In this document: positions 1 through 8,147 of the stretch, piece by piece
Position numbering within the stretch: position 1 is the stretch's first letter
Layout of the letters: every line of letters starts with the position of its first letter
Source of the DNA: Burkholderiaceae bacterium
GTDB taxonomy: Bacteria; Pseudomonadota; Gammaproteobacteria; Burkholderiales; Burkholderiaceae_D
DNA: 64,000 nt
Assembly: GCA_018261755.1 (NCBI GenBank)
Contig: JAGTRJ010000007.1
Coordinates: 1 to 64,000 of the forward strand
Direction of reading: 5' to 3'
The notes under the pieces: generated by a model
Told to the model about the DNA's origin: nothing
Seen by the model: only the letters and a program-made list of their open reading frames with translations
Databases searched by the model: none
Made by a program: the position numbers and the translations under genes

Positions 1-718
1 GTTTTTCAGCGCCTGCATCAGTTGGCCGGTTTCGTCTTTCGACCTCACCTCAATGCGAGCCGTCAAATCGCCCGAAGCTACCGTTTCTGCCACTTTGACC
101 GCCTCTCCCAGCGGGCGGGTGATCGAGCGGGTGGTAAAAAGTGCCACCAGGATACCGATGACAACGGCAACAACCGCCATCGCTATCATCAACATGCGCG
201 CCAAGGCGTAATTGTCGTCCGCCTCTTTGTTGCCCTTGTTCATTGCTTCAACCAAATAATTCTGGAACGCTTCCAATTGCTCGAAATAAGCGTACTGAGC
301 TTTGCGAAAGTCCCCCTGCATAAAGTTTAAGGCTTCGTCATATTTGGCATCGTCAAACTGCTTGATGAACTTATCGACGGCAGCCACGTAAGCAGTTCGT
401 TTTTCAACAGTGGCCTTTACCAGCTCACGCCCCTTCGGGGTTACCATCGATTTGTCCAGCTTTTCAAAGGTTTCTGCAATAACCTTGCGCGCCGCGTAAA
501 CACGAGCAATTTTTGCGAACTGAACGTGACATGACATTAAGCTGATCTTGAATTTGCTGCACTTGCATCAGCTTTGGAATACGGTTCTCCGCCATGTCTG
601 TTGACGCATTGTTAACCACCGCCAAGCGGTTGATGCCAAAAATGGCCATACCGACCATAATCAACAAAACCACCGCAAAGCCCAGCCCAAGACGTGTTCC
701 AATCTTTATGTTCTTCAT
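1..718 (-). pseudogene. Methyl-accepting chemotaxis protein, 5' part, frameshifted
   Basis: This is the N-terminal part of a chemoreceptor; it runs off the window at base 1, so the cytoplasmic signalling domain is not seen. The ATG at 718 follows AGAGG with six bases spacing. Translation gives an N-terminal membrane segment (GLGFAVVLLIMVGMAIFGI) and the start of a four-helix ligand-binding domain. The frame breaks at the T5 run 510-514: removing one base restores a continuous reading through the periplasmic helices, a second membrane segment and a HAMP domain (RSITRPLGEAVKVAETV) near 60-150. It lies 48 bases downstream of cheW, suggesting one transcript. A single homopolymer error is as likely as a true mutation. 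Confidence 0.8.
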
Positions 719-766
719 TATCAACCTCTCAATATTGTTTCTTGCTTCGGATTCACCGTCTTGCGA

Positions 767-1279
767 CTAGTACACCAATGAATCGGTCAACCCCATGTCG
801 GCGCTGCCCATCAATTTTTCGATATCAACCAGAATCAGCATCCGGTCATTAACTGTTCCCAGACCAATCAGGTAATCGGTCTTCAATGCACTGCCCATTT
901 CAGGTGCCGGCCGAATCTGCTCCGGCGTCAGTGTCGTCACGTCCGACACGCTGTCGACCACGATGCCCATAATCCGATTGCTGATATTGAGTACGATGAC
1001 CACGGTAAATTCGTCGTAAGTCGGTTTGCCCAGATTGAATTTGATGCGCATGTCGATGATCGGCACGATGGTACCGCGCAGGTTCACCACGCCCTTGAGG
1101 TAATCTGGCGCATTGGCAATTTTCGTGACGTTGTCGAAGCCGCGAATTTCCTGCACTTTCAATATTTCTACACCGTATTCTTCCTTGCCCAAGGTAAAGG
1201 CCAGAAATTCATTCTCAGCGTTGCTGCCAGACCGTGCCGACGACGACGCTCTTGCGGTATGACTACTCACTTCCTGCAT
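767..1279 (-). CDS. cheW: Chemotaxis coupling protein CheW
   Basis: CheW couples chemoreceptors to the CheA kinase in the polar signalling array. The 170-residue protein has the usual length with a short Ser-rich N-terminal tail. Family landmarks are present: [20 protein letters not shown] near residues 28-47, [15 protein letters not shown] around 66-80 and VVDSVSDV around 107-114. The ATG at 1279 follows AAGGA with six bases spacing. It precedes the chemoreceptor gene in the same direction. No CheA or flagellar gene is in the window, so this may be an accessory pair feeding a pathway encoded elsewhere. Confidence 0.95.
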   Translation of the reverse strand: MQEVSSHTARASSSARSGSNAENEFLAFTLGKEEYGVEILKVQEIRGFDNVTKIANAPDYLKGVVNLRGTIVPIIDMRIKFNLGKPTYDEFTVVIVLNISNRIMGIVVDSVSDVTTLTPEQIRPAPEMGSALKTDYLIGLGTVNDRMLILVDIEKLMGSADMGLTDSLVY

Positions 1280-1519
1280 AATTAATCCTTGTTCACAATA
1301 ATTGATGTCTTTGGTTATCGGCTGGCTTGACGTCCTTGTCGGACGATCATTACCCTTGCCTCAATTCAAGGGAACAGATTAATTAATTGCCGCGCGGAAA
1401 AATATCGGGCGAAACGGAATCACGTGTAGGGTTATCCCTACATTTCCATTAGAGGTTAATCTATCGCAGGGAAGGCGATTGTCAAGACGCTGCCGAGGGA
1501 AGAGAGCCTGCCGGAAAAT

Positions 1520-2155
1520 TCAATCCGAAGGCGTGCCCAGCTGATGCTCCAGCGAATAACGCACAAGGTCGGCATTGTTCTGGATATCCAGCTTTTCCAT
1601 GAGGCGCTTCTTGTGCGTGGTCACCGTCTTGGGGCTGATGAACAGTTCAGAGGCAATACCCTTGATGGATTTGCCCGCAACAATCATCTGCAATATCTGT
1701 TTTTCACGCTCAGACAGTTGCTCATGGGGCTGGGGTTCATTGGCGCCCGCAAAAATGATGCTGTTCGCAATCACCGGATCGATGTATCGCCCGCCCTCGG
1801 CAATTCTGGCAATAATCGACGGAAAACGTTCCGGGTCGGTATTCTTGGTGATGTAGCCATTGGCTCCGGCCTTCAAGGCTCCGGCGGCGATCAAGCCCGT
1901 GTCGTGCATGCTCATCACCAGAATCGGCAGTGCCGGTTTCACCAGCCGGATTTTCTGAATCAGTTCGATGCCTGTCATGCCGGGCATCGACATGTCCATC
2001 AGCAGTAAATCACAATCGTGCTGGCTCGCTTGTTCCAGCGCTTCGATTGCATCCGCCGCTTCCGCCATCACGGTCATGTTGCCGGAATCGTCGATAATCC
2101 GGCGCAATCCTTCCCGCATCATCGCGTGGTCATCGGCAATCACTACCTTGAGCAT
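1520..2155 (-). CDS. NarL/FixJ-family response regulator
   Basis: A 211-residue two-component response regulator: N-terminal receiver domain (acidic pair D8-D9, phospho-acceptor D54 in LLLMDMSMPG, Lys near 104 in GYITKNT) and a C-terminal LuxR-type helix-turn-helix (LSEREKQILQMIVAGKSIKG, then ISPKTVTTHKKRLMEKL). Its ATG at 2155 lies inside the 3' end of the sensor kinase gene (26-base overlap), so the two are translationally coupled and almost certainly cognate partners. Targets are not evident; the next gene downstream is cheW, 240 bases away. Confidence 0.95.
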   Translation of the reverse strand: MLKVVIADDHAMMREGLRRIIDDSGNMTVMAEAADAIEALEQASQHDCDLLLMDMSMPGMTGIELIQKIRLVKPALPILVMSMHDTGLIAAGALKAGANGYITKNTDPERFPSIIARIAEGGRYIDPVIANSIIFAGANEPQPHEQLSEREKQILQMIVAGKSIKGIASELFISPKTVTTHKKRLMEKLDIQNNADLVRYSLEHQLGTPSD

Positions 2156-5015
2156 CTTTCAATCTTACGGTTGTCCCATGTCCCGGCGTGCTCACAAACT
2201 CGATTGCTCCGCCCAGCATGGTGGTTCGCTCGCGCATGCCTGCCAGGCCGGTGGATCTTGACTTGCGTTGCTGCGCCGGTTCGAAGCCGATGCCATTATC
2301 CATGATTTCCATAACCAAATTGCCTCTTTGCCGCGACAGTGTCACTTCGACACAACTGGCTTGGGCATAGCGCGCCACATTGGTCAACGCCTCCTGCAAA
2401 ATACGAAACACACCGGTCGAGCACTCATCTGGCAAATTGAATCCCTCCTGCAAGCGATTATCGAGCCTGCATTCAATGCCGGTATTGGCGCGAAAATTCT
2501 CAATTTGCCACTGAACCGCCATGATGAACCCCATGTCCAGCGTGGCCGGGCGCAAGTTGGTCGAAATGTTTCTGACCACCGAGAGGATGTGTTCGACAGA
2601 CTCCTTCATGCGCTCAACTGCATCGGCCATCTGCTCCGGCTGCCTGCTGACCAGTTTCGGCAACATGGCCAGATTCATGCGCAGCCATGACAGCCTCTGA
2701 CCCAAATCATCGTGGATTTCACGCGCAATCCGCCTCGCTTCCTCTTCTTTGGCCGCTATCAGGCCAGTCGTCAGTGCACGAATCGTTTCCTCGTCTTCCT
2801 TTTGCTTGCTGATATCGCGAGAAATCGACACATACCGCGTCATGATGCCATTGTCATCGTAGATCGCATGCAAACTCAACCACGTAATCGAATGCCCCCC
2901 GTTCTTGCGTACGCGGGTAAACTCGCCCTGCCAGCGTCCGGTGCTGAAAAATTCTTTCTGCATCGCCTCATAAAACTCCGGACGGTACTGTTCCGGGCGC
3001 AGTATGTCAGGCCCCTGGCCGATCACTTCATCACGCGCATAACCCGTCACCACGGTGAACGCCGGGTTCACATCCGCAATCTTGGACTGATGATTTTTCG
3101 GATCGATATCAAACACCATCATCGCATCGCTGCTGTTCTGGTACACCAGCGCAGCCAGCCGCAGCTTCTCTTCGTTTGCTTTCTGCTCGGTGATGTCGCG
3201 AAAGATGGATACGTATTTGCACACACGACCTTTTTCATCGAAGATGGCCGAGATAATCAGCCATCCCAAACGGGTCGCCCCATTTTTGCACAGCGCATGG
3301 TATTCCCCCTGCCAGCCACCGGCATCTTTGACGGAGTTCTCTATCGCCTCAAAAAATGCCGGCTCATGCTTGTCTGAACGCAGCAGCTTGGCATTCTTGC
3401 CGATGATTTCGCCGGAGGCGTAACCAATCAGTGAGGTGAATGCCGGGTTGATATCAGCAACAAATGACTCGCGACTTTCTGTGTCGACATCGGCTATCAG
3501 CATCGCTTCGCTGCTGTTTTGAAACATCAATGCGGACTGGGTCAGTTTTTCTTCCGCCTGCTTGCGCGCGGTAATGTCAATGGCTGCTCCGATCAGTCCC
3601 AGGAATTTCCCTTCGTCGTTGAAACGGGGAAGTGCCGTGCTCATCAGCCAGCGGTACTGGCCGTCATGGCGGCGCACGCGGTATTCCGATCCAAACGCTT
3701 GCTGTTTCTCATGCGCAGTTCGGCGTATCGACTCATATTGCACAGCATCATCCGGATGAATGCAGGTTTTCCATCGGCGGTTGAAATCGTCCAGATTTAA
3801 CGCTCCCGTGAAATCGAGCCAGCCACGATTCACCCACAGACGCTTGCGGTTGGCGTTAGACATCCAGATCATCGCTGGCGCCGCATCTGCCATGAAGCGG
3901 AAGCGTATTTCGCTTTCTTTCAGATTTGCCGTTAACCGTTCAGCCTGCGCCTGCGCGCGAGCCCTTCCCGTTCCCAGCAGCCATGTCAGAAAAGCCAGCA
4001 GCAGACTCAGCATCAAACCCACGCCTAGAATCAGATGCGACTTGCTGGTATCCAGCCGCACTTCGAATCCGGGTATCGAATGCATTACCAGCGTCCAGGT
4101 TCGGCCGCCAAATTCGGCTTTGCGAATGCTCCTGAAATTCAGCTGACCGTCTGCATGCGCTCCTCCAGGAAAATCGTTTGAATCGAACAAACGGTTTTTT
4201 TCCGAAATTTCATCATCGTAGATCTTGACCGCTATGTTGGCCGTGATTTCGTCCTCCATGCCGGCCATTGCTTCGTTCATATACAGCGGTGCAAAAGCCC
4301 AGCCGATGAGGTGTTTTCTCCGTTCTTCCACGGTTTCATGCGGCTTGTTTTTCTGGTAGACCGGCAAAAACATCAGTACGCGAACATCATTTGCCAATTC
4401 GGTTTGGCCCAGCGGCTCGAGTTTGCCGGTCAGCGTGATCGCATTGCTGTCGCGCGACTTGCCCATTGCGGCACGCAACACAGGATCGCTGTACTGGTCG
4501 TAGCCAAGAATGTGCATTCTTGGTTCTTTTGGCAGTTCGTGCTGAACCACGACGGCGTAAACGGAACGTTCGCCTTCTGGCCTGACGACATAATTCCGCA
4601 CCCCTAGGCGTTGCATTTCAGCCATATGCTGCGCCAGTCCTTGCCTTGCAATCAGCATTGTCACACCAACATCATGCACGCCGGAATAGAGTTGACGGGT
4701 GTTCATCGCAGCAAGGAAAGATGTCAGTTCCTTGCGGTCAACGCTTATGCTCGATGCGTAAAAACCCTGAACGCCGTGCAGCACCCGGCTGTAGTGTCTG
4801 ATCCGTTCCTTGATCTGGTTTTCGATCCGCACTACGCGATAATCAAATTCGGCTTTCAGTTCTTCGATCGCCGTTTGACGCGCATTCGACCAGAGCCAGA
4901 AGGTGAGAAGCGCCCCCAAGGAAAATACGAGCAGCGCCAGGATCCAGGCAGGCGCCATCAGTTGTGCCAGTCTATGGAGTATTTCGTTGCCTGAGGGCTT
5001 GTTTGATGTGCTCAT
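2130..5015 (-). CDS. CHASE-PAS sensor histidine kinase (NarL-type partner)
   Basis: A 961-residue membrane sensor kinase. Order seen: membrane helix near 19-43, a periplasmic CHASE-like domain (about 70-300), a second membrane helix near 327-350, three PAS domains (about 365-490, 495-615 and 620-745), a HisKA_3 dimerisation segment with phospho-acceptor H768 in REIHDDLGQ, and an HATPase domain (EALTNVARYA, MDNGIGF, GLAGMRERTTMLGG). This is the NarX/DegS-like kinase class that pairs with NarL-type regulators, matching its overlapping neighbour. CHASE domains sense small extracellular molecules; the ligand cannot be inferred. The PAS domains 2 and 3 are similar to each other and look like an internal duplication. 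Confidence 0.95.
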   Translation of the reverse strand: MSTSNKPSGNEILHRLAQLMAPAWILALLVFSLGALLTFWLWSNARQTAIEELKAEFDYRVVRIENQIKERIRHYSRVLHGVQGFYASSISVDRKELTSFLAAMNTRQLYSGVHDVGVTMLIARQGLAQHMAEMQRLGVRNYVVRPEGERSVYAVVVQHELPKEPRMHILGYDQYSDPVLRAAMGKSRDSNAITLTGKLEPLGQTELANDVRVLMFLPVYQKNKPHETVEERRKHLIGWAFAPLYMNEAMAGMEDEITANIAVKIYDDEISEKNRLFDSNDFPGGAHADGQLNFRSIRKAEFGGRTWTLVMHSIPGFEVRLDTSKSHLILGVGLMLSLLLAFLTWLLGTGRARAQAQAERLTANLKESEIRFRFMADAAPAMIWMSNANRKRLWVNRGWLDFTGALNLDDFNRRWKTCIHPDDAVQYESIRRTAHEKQQAFGSEYRVRRHDGQYRWLMSTALPRFNDEGKFLGLIGAAIDITARKQAEEKLTQSALMFQNSSEAMLIADVDTESRESFVADINPAFTSLIGYASGEIIGKNAKLLRSDKHEPAFFEAIENSVKDAGGWQGEYHALCKNGATRLGWLIISAIFDEKGRVCKYVSIFRDITEQKANEEKLRLAALVYQNSSDAMMVFDIDPKNHQSKIADVNPAFTVVTGYARDEVIGQGPDILRPEQYRPEFYEAMQKEFFSTGRWQGEFTRVRKNGGHSITWLSLHAIYDDNGIMTRYVSISRDISKQKEDEETIRALTTGLIAAKEEEARRIAREIHDDLGQRLSWLRMNLAMLPKLVSRQPEQMADAVERMKESVEHILSVVRNISTNLRPATLDMGFIMAVQWQIENFRANTGIECRLDNRLQEGFNLPDECSTGVFRILQEALTNVARYAQASCVEVTLSRQRGNLVMEIMDNGIGFEPAQQRKSRSTGLAGMRERTTMLGGAIEFVSTPGHGTTVRLKDAQGSDCR

Positions 5016-5435
5016 GAATCACTTACCAGTACGATCTAAATGGCTAGCACGGCAAAGTGAGTACCGCCCATCTTCCTGTAACCAAAGAATTCCAGACGAC
5101 ATGAAATGCATGCATGCCCTTGGCATGATGCTCGCTTGCATATTTAACATTATGCCTGCATCCCTCAAGACTGCACGCATTTGTTCATACAGCACCCCAT
5201 TCGTTTGCGTAGCACCCTGCGTTGGCGATTATGCCAATGAGCTTATATACCCAAACCGGCTATTTTGCTTGCATTTGCTTGCGCAAAATCATAACGAACA
5301 CCCTATTTCTGACTCATGATTGCTTCCAGTTAATCCCCAGTCCATGCGGATGACGGTGATTCTGCTTTTTTGCGCCCCGTTCACATCTGCTGGTGAAATT
5401 GCGCAAGCCCTGTTTGTCTGTCACACGAGGTGAGA
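5016..5435. other. Intergenic region upstream of the sensor kinase and cellulose operon
   Basis: A 420-base non-coding gap between divergent transcription units (sensor kinase leftward, bcsE rightward), so it should hold both promoters. It is more AT-rich than the flanking genes. A direct repeat TTTGCTTGC occurs twice around 5269-5290 and its second copy forms a small palindrome TTTGC-N4-GCAAA. A short run of repeated GCATGC lies near 5107-5125. I see no confident -35/-10 pair, riboswitch or terminator. Confidence 0.5.
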
Positions 5436-7193
5436 ATGGGTATGCTCGACACGCTGACATCGCCGTTTCACCGCCCGCCCGCCATACACGGGCCCGCCAC
5501 CGCTGGCGACGCGATCGGAATTCCTCTCGGTATTGCCGGCCTGCCGCCGGATGCCGGCCTTTGCCCTGCCGGCTCGCTATCCGTGCTTGTGTTGCGCGAG
5601 CAGGCGTCGGCCCGTCAGATTTCACTGGCCACGGCGCGGCTGTTCCTGCAGACGATGCCGACCGCCATCGTGGCCGCCAGCCAGGATTTCATGGATCATG
5701 CGGCCGCCTTTGCCGACAGCAAGAACACCGTCTTCCTGCAACTCGCCAATGCCTGCCAGCAGGCGATTGCCCGACACGGCATGCAACGGATCTTGCATGA
5801 GCTGGATGCGTGTGGCGCAACAGAACACCATGCGCTGCTGCTGCGCGACGGACAGATGCTGTTCGACTGGCGCAATCAGGAAACGCTGTTCGACCAGTGG
5901 CGCACGTGGAAGCACTGGGCTGAAATGCAGCATGCGCCGGTACTGATCATCGTCGAAGACCTCAACGGCGCACATGGCCTGCTGCCACTGCTGCGCGGTC
6001 TGGGCAATTTGCTGCCGAACATGGCGCTGCTGGATGTCTCCGGCGATACCGGATTGCTGACGCTCGAACGATGGAACGAACAGGACAACAGCGGGCAACG
6101 GCAATTCGGCCTGAAGCGCCTGCCGGGTGAAGAAACCCTGGTGGCAGATGGCTCGGAAATCAGCCGCGACCGGCAACTGATTCTCGACGCGCCCGATCAG
6201 AAACGGGTGATCGCAACCGCTGCGGCACTAGACGGTGCCTCTTCCGCGCCAGAAGGCTGGACTGTGGTGAACAGCCTGGCCGAAATGGAGGCGGCCTGCA
6301 CCGACCTGGTGGCAGCCACACTGCTGCTGCATACCGATGGCGATGGGGATTTCGACGATGTTTCGCGCTTCATTTACACGATGCGCAAGGCGCATCCACA
6401 TACGCTGAAAATTATCGTGCGCGAAACGCGCAACAAACTCCGTTACAGCAATGAACTGGCTTTCCTGCGCATGGGCGCAAACCGCGTGGTGTACCGCGAA
6501 GTGTCGTTCTCGCGCCTGTTGCAGCTGCTCGACGAACTCGCCGATCAGGCCTTCAACCGACCATTGATCGACGATTATGCACTGGCGGTAAAAGCGGTCG
6601 CACCAAACCGGGTCGGCGGCTACCTGCAGCCAACGGCATTCTGCGATGAAGTCGAAACCATGCTGGCGCGTTCGGAACACATTCATCTGATGCATTGCCT
6701 GGTGCGGCTGCCACTGCTGTCGCGCGTGCCGCATCTGGTCGCGCTGCAAGCCTGCCGCGTACAGCGCCCCGGCGATGTGTTCACTGCCGACCACGGCAAT
6801 CTTTACCTGTTCCTGTATGCCTGCCGCGAACAGGATCTGGAGCAGATTCTCGGCCGCCTGTTCTCGCTGCCGATGACCGAACTTTTCTCGGCGCATATCA
6901 TCAAGCCGAGCAACAACCTCATCCTCAGCGTGCTGCAGCGGCTGCGGCGCATCAACGACGCTGAAACTCTGCCGGATTATTCTAGCCTGATGCCGAACCA
7001 GTCAGCACTGCGCGACCAGCCCACTACGCCTCATGCCGCGCAAGAACCGCAGAAAACCGCGGCCGACATCCTGCCACTGGCGAATGACACCGATGAAACC
7101 GGACAACCGGCCGCCGTCAGCCGCAGAACGACATGGCCCGCTCCATTGCCGCACCGCACAGTCGGCAATGCTTCTTCTGAAAGGAGTGCCTGA
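5436..7193 (+). CDS. bcsE: Cellulose biosynthesis c-di-GMP-binding protein BcsE
   Basis: BcsE is a cytosolic accessory subunit that binds cyclic di-GMP and boosts cellulose secretion through the BcsRQ/BcsF part of the complex. The protein (585 residues from the ATG at 5436, GAGG five bases upstream; GTG 5430 and ATG 5442 are alternatives) has an NTPase-like N-terminal half, a degenerate receiver-like middle (VRETRNKLRYSNELAFLRMG) and a C-terminal GIL domain. The GIL domain keeps the RxxD ligand motif as R444-P-G-D447. It heads the operon, two bases before bcsF. The C-terminal tail after about 530 is low complexity. Confidence 0.92.
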   Translation: MGMLDTLTSPFHRPPAIHGPATAGDAIGIPLGIAGLPPDAGLCPAGSLSVLVLREQASARQISLATARLFLQTMPTAIVAASQDFMDHAAAFADSKNTVFLQLANACQQAIARHGMQRILHELDACGATEHHALLLRDGQMLFDWRNQETLFDQWRTWKHWAEMQHAPVLIIVEDLNGAHGLLPLLRGLGNLLPNMALLDVSGDTGLLTLERWNEQDNSGQRQFGLKRLPGEETLVADGSEISRDRQLILDAPDQKRVIATAAALDGASSAPEGWTVVNSLAEMEAACTDLVAATLLLHTDGDGDFDDVSRFIYTMRKAHPHTLKIIVRETRNKLRYSNELAFLRMGANRVVYREVSFSRLLQLLDELADQAFNRPLIDDYALAVKAVAPNRVGGYLQPTAFCDEVETMLARSEHIHLMHCLVRLPLLSRVPHLVALQACRVQRPGDVFTADHGNLYLFLYACREQDLEQILGRLFSLPMTELFSAHIIKPSNNLILSVLQRLRRINDAETLPDYSSLMPNQSALRDQPTTPHAAQEPQKTAADILPLANDTDETGQPAAVSRRTTWPAPLPHRTVGNASSERSA

Positions 7194-7194
7194 C

Positions 7195-7362
7195 ATGGTG
7201 ATCCGTCTGATGCTGGCCATACTGATTGGCGTGCTGCTGGCTTGGCCGCTCTATCGCCTGTTGACTTGCCGCTGCTGGCGCAGGCTGTTTTACCGCAGGA
7301 ACCTGCAATGCCTGACGCCGTACCAGCCACGTCAGTCATCAACCACTCATGATGGAGGCTGA
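7195..7362 (+). CDS. bcsF: Cellulose biosynthesis membrane peptide BcsF
   Basis: A 55-residue protein with one N-terminal membrane helix (LMLAILIGVLLAWPLYRLL) followed by a strongly basic Cys/Arg-rich stretch. ATG 7195 has AAGGAG eight bases upstream. In enterobacteria BcsF is a short single-span protein that anchors BcsE to the membrane synthase; size, topology and position immediately after bcsE and two bases before bcsQ agree with that role. Sequence similarity is weak in such short proteins, so the assignment rests mainly on context. Confidence 0.75.
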   Translation: MVIRLMLAILIGVLLAWPLYRLLTCRCWRRLFYRRNLQCLTPYQPRQSSTTHDGG

Positions 7363-7364
7363 GC

Positions 7365-8147
7365 ATGTTCACGGTTGCCATCATTTCAGCGGCTGGCGGA
7401 ACGGGGAGAAGCACGCTTGTCGCCAACCTCGCCACGCTGCTGGCCAAACGCGGAACGGCGGCATTTGCGCTGGAATTCGACCCGCAAAACCTGCTGGCAA
7501 CCCTGCTGGGCAACGACGTCCCGGCAAGTGATGGCCTGTTGACCGATTTCATAGCAAACAAACCGTTTGGCGCCAGCGCGCTGCGTAATTCGGATGGCGT
7601 TACCTTGCTGCCATTTGGCTATGCCAGCAAGCAAGCAGCGGCCGGATTCGAGCAGCACCTGCGCGCAACGCCCGCATGGCTGCACGACCATCTGGCGCAA
7701 ATTGATTTCTCTGATGAGGCGATGCTGCTGATCGATACGCCGCGCCTCCCGTCGCTGTATGCCTGCCAGGCGGTGATGGCGGCCGATCTGGTGTTGTCGG
7801 TATTGATGCCGGACGTGCGCGCGATGGCGCTGCTGCCTGCGGCGCAAGACGTTGCGCTGACCGATTGCGGCTGCCAGAAACCAATGTTACATGTGATCAA
7901 TGGTCTCGACAGCACGCGCGAATACCAGCGCCAGCTGGCAGCCGAACTGCGCGAACGGTTGCAGCAAGATCTGGTGCCGGACATCGTGCATCGCGACACG
8001 GCCATCGCGCAGGCACTGGCCAATTCGGTCAGCGTGGTCGATGCCAGCCCGGATTCGCTGGTCGTGCATGACATGAATGGCGTGCTCAACGCGTTGCTGG
8101 CGCGGCGTGAAGCCGCCGGCGGAAAGGCTTGCCAATGTCAAGCATAA
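7365..8147 (+). CDS. bcsQ: Cellulose biosynthesis MinD-like ATPase BcsQ
   Basis: BcsQ is a ParA/MinD-type ATPase that helps assemble and localise the cellulose secretion complex. The 260-residue protein starts with a deviant Walker A, SAAGGTGRSTL (residues 9-19), where family members usually have KGGVGKT: the signature first Lys is replaced by Ala and the P-loop Lys by Arg. MinD-like features continue (LEFDPQNLL, LLIDTPR). ATG 7365 follows GGAGG at six bases. It overlaps bcsA by 13 bases. Arg in place of the P-loop Lys could weaken ATP hydrolysis; this should be checked against other betaproteobacterial BcsQ. Confidence 0.9.
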   Translation: MFTVAIISAAGGTGRSTLVANLATLLAKRGTAAFALEFDPQNLLATLLGNDVPASDGLLTDFIANKPFGASALRNSDGVTLLPFGYASKQAAAGFEQHLRATPAWLHDHLAQIDFSDEAMLLIDTPRLPSLYACQAVMAADLVLSVLMPDVRAMALLPAAQDVALTDCGCQKPMLHVINGLDSTREYQRQLAAELRERLQQDLVPDIVHRDTAIAQALANSVSVVDASPDSLVVHDMNGVLNALLARREAAGGKACQCQA

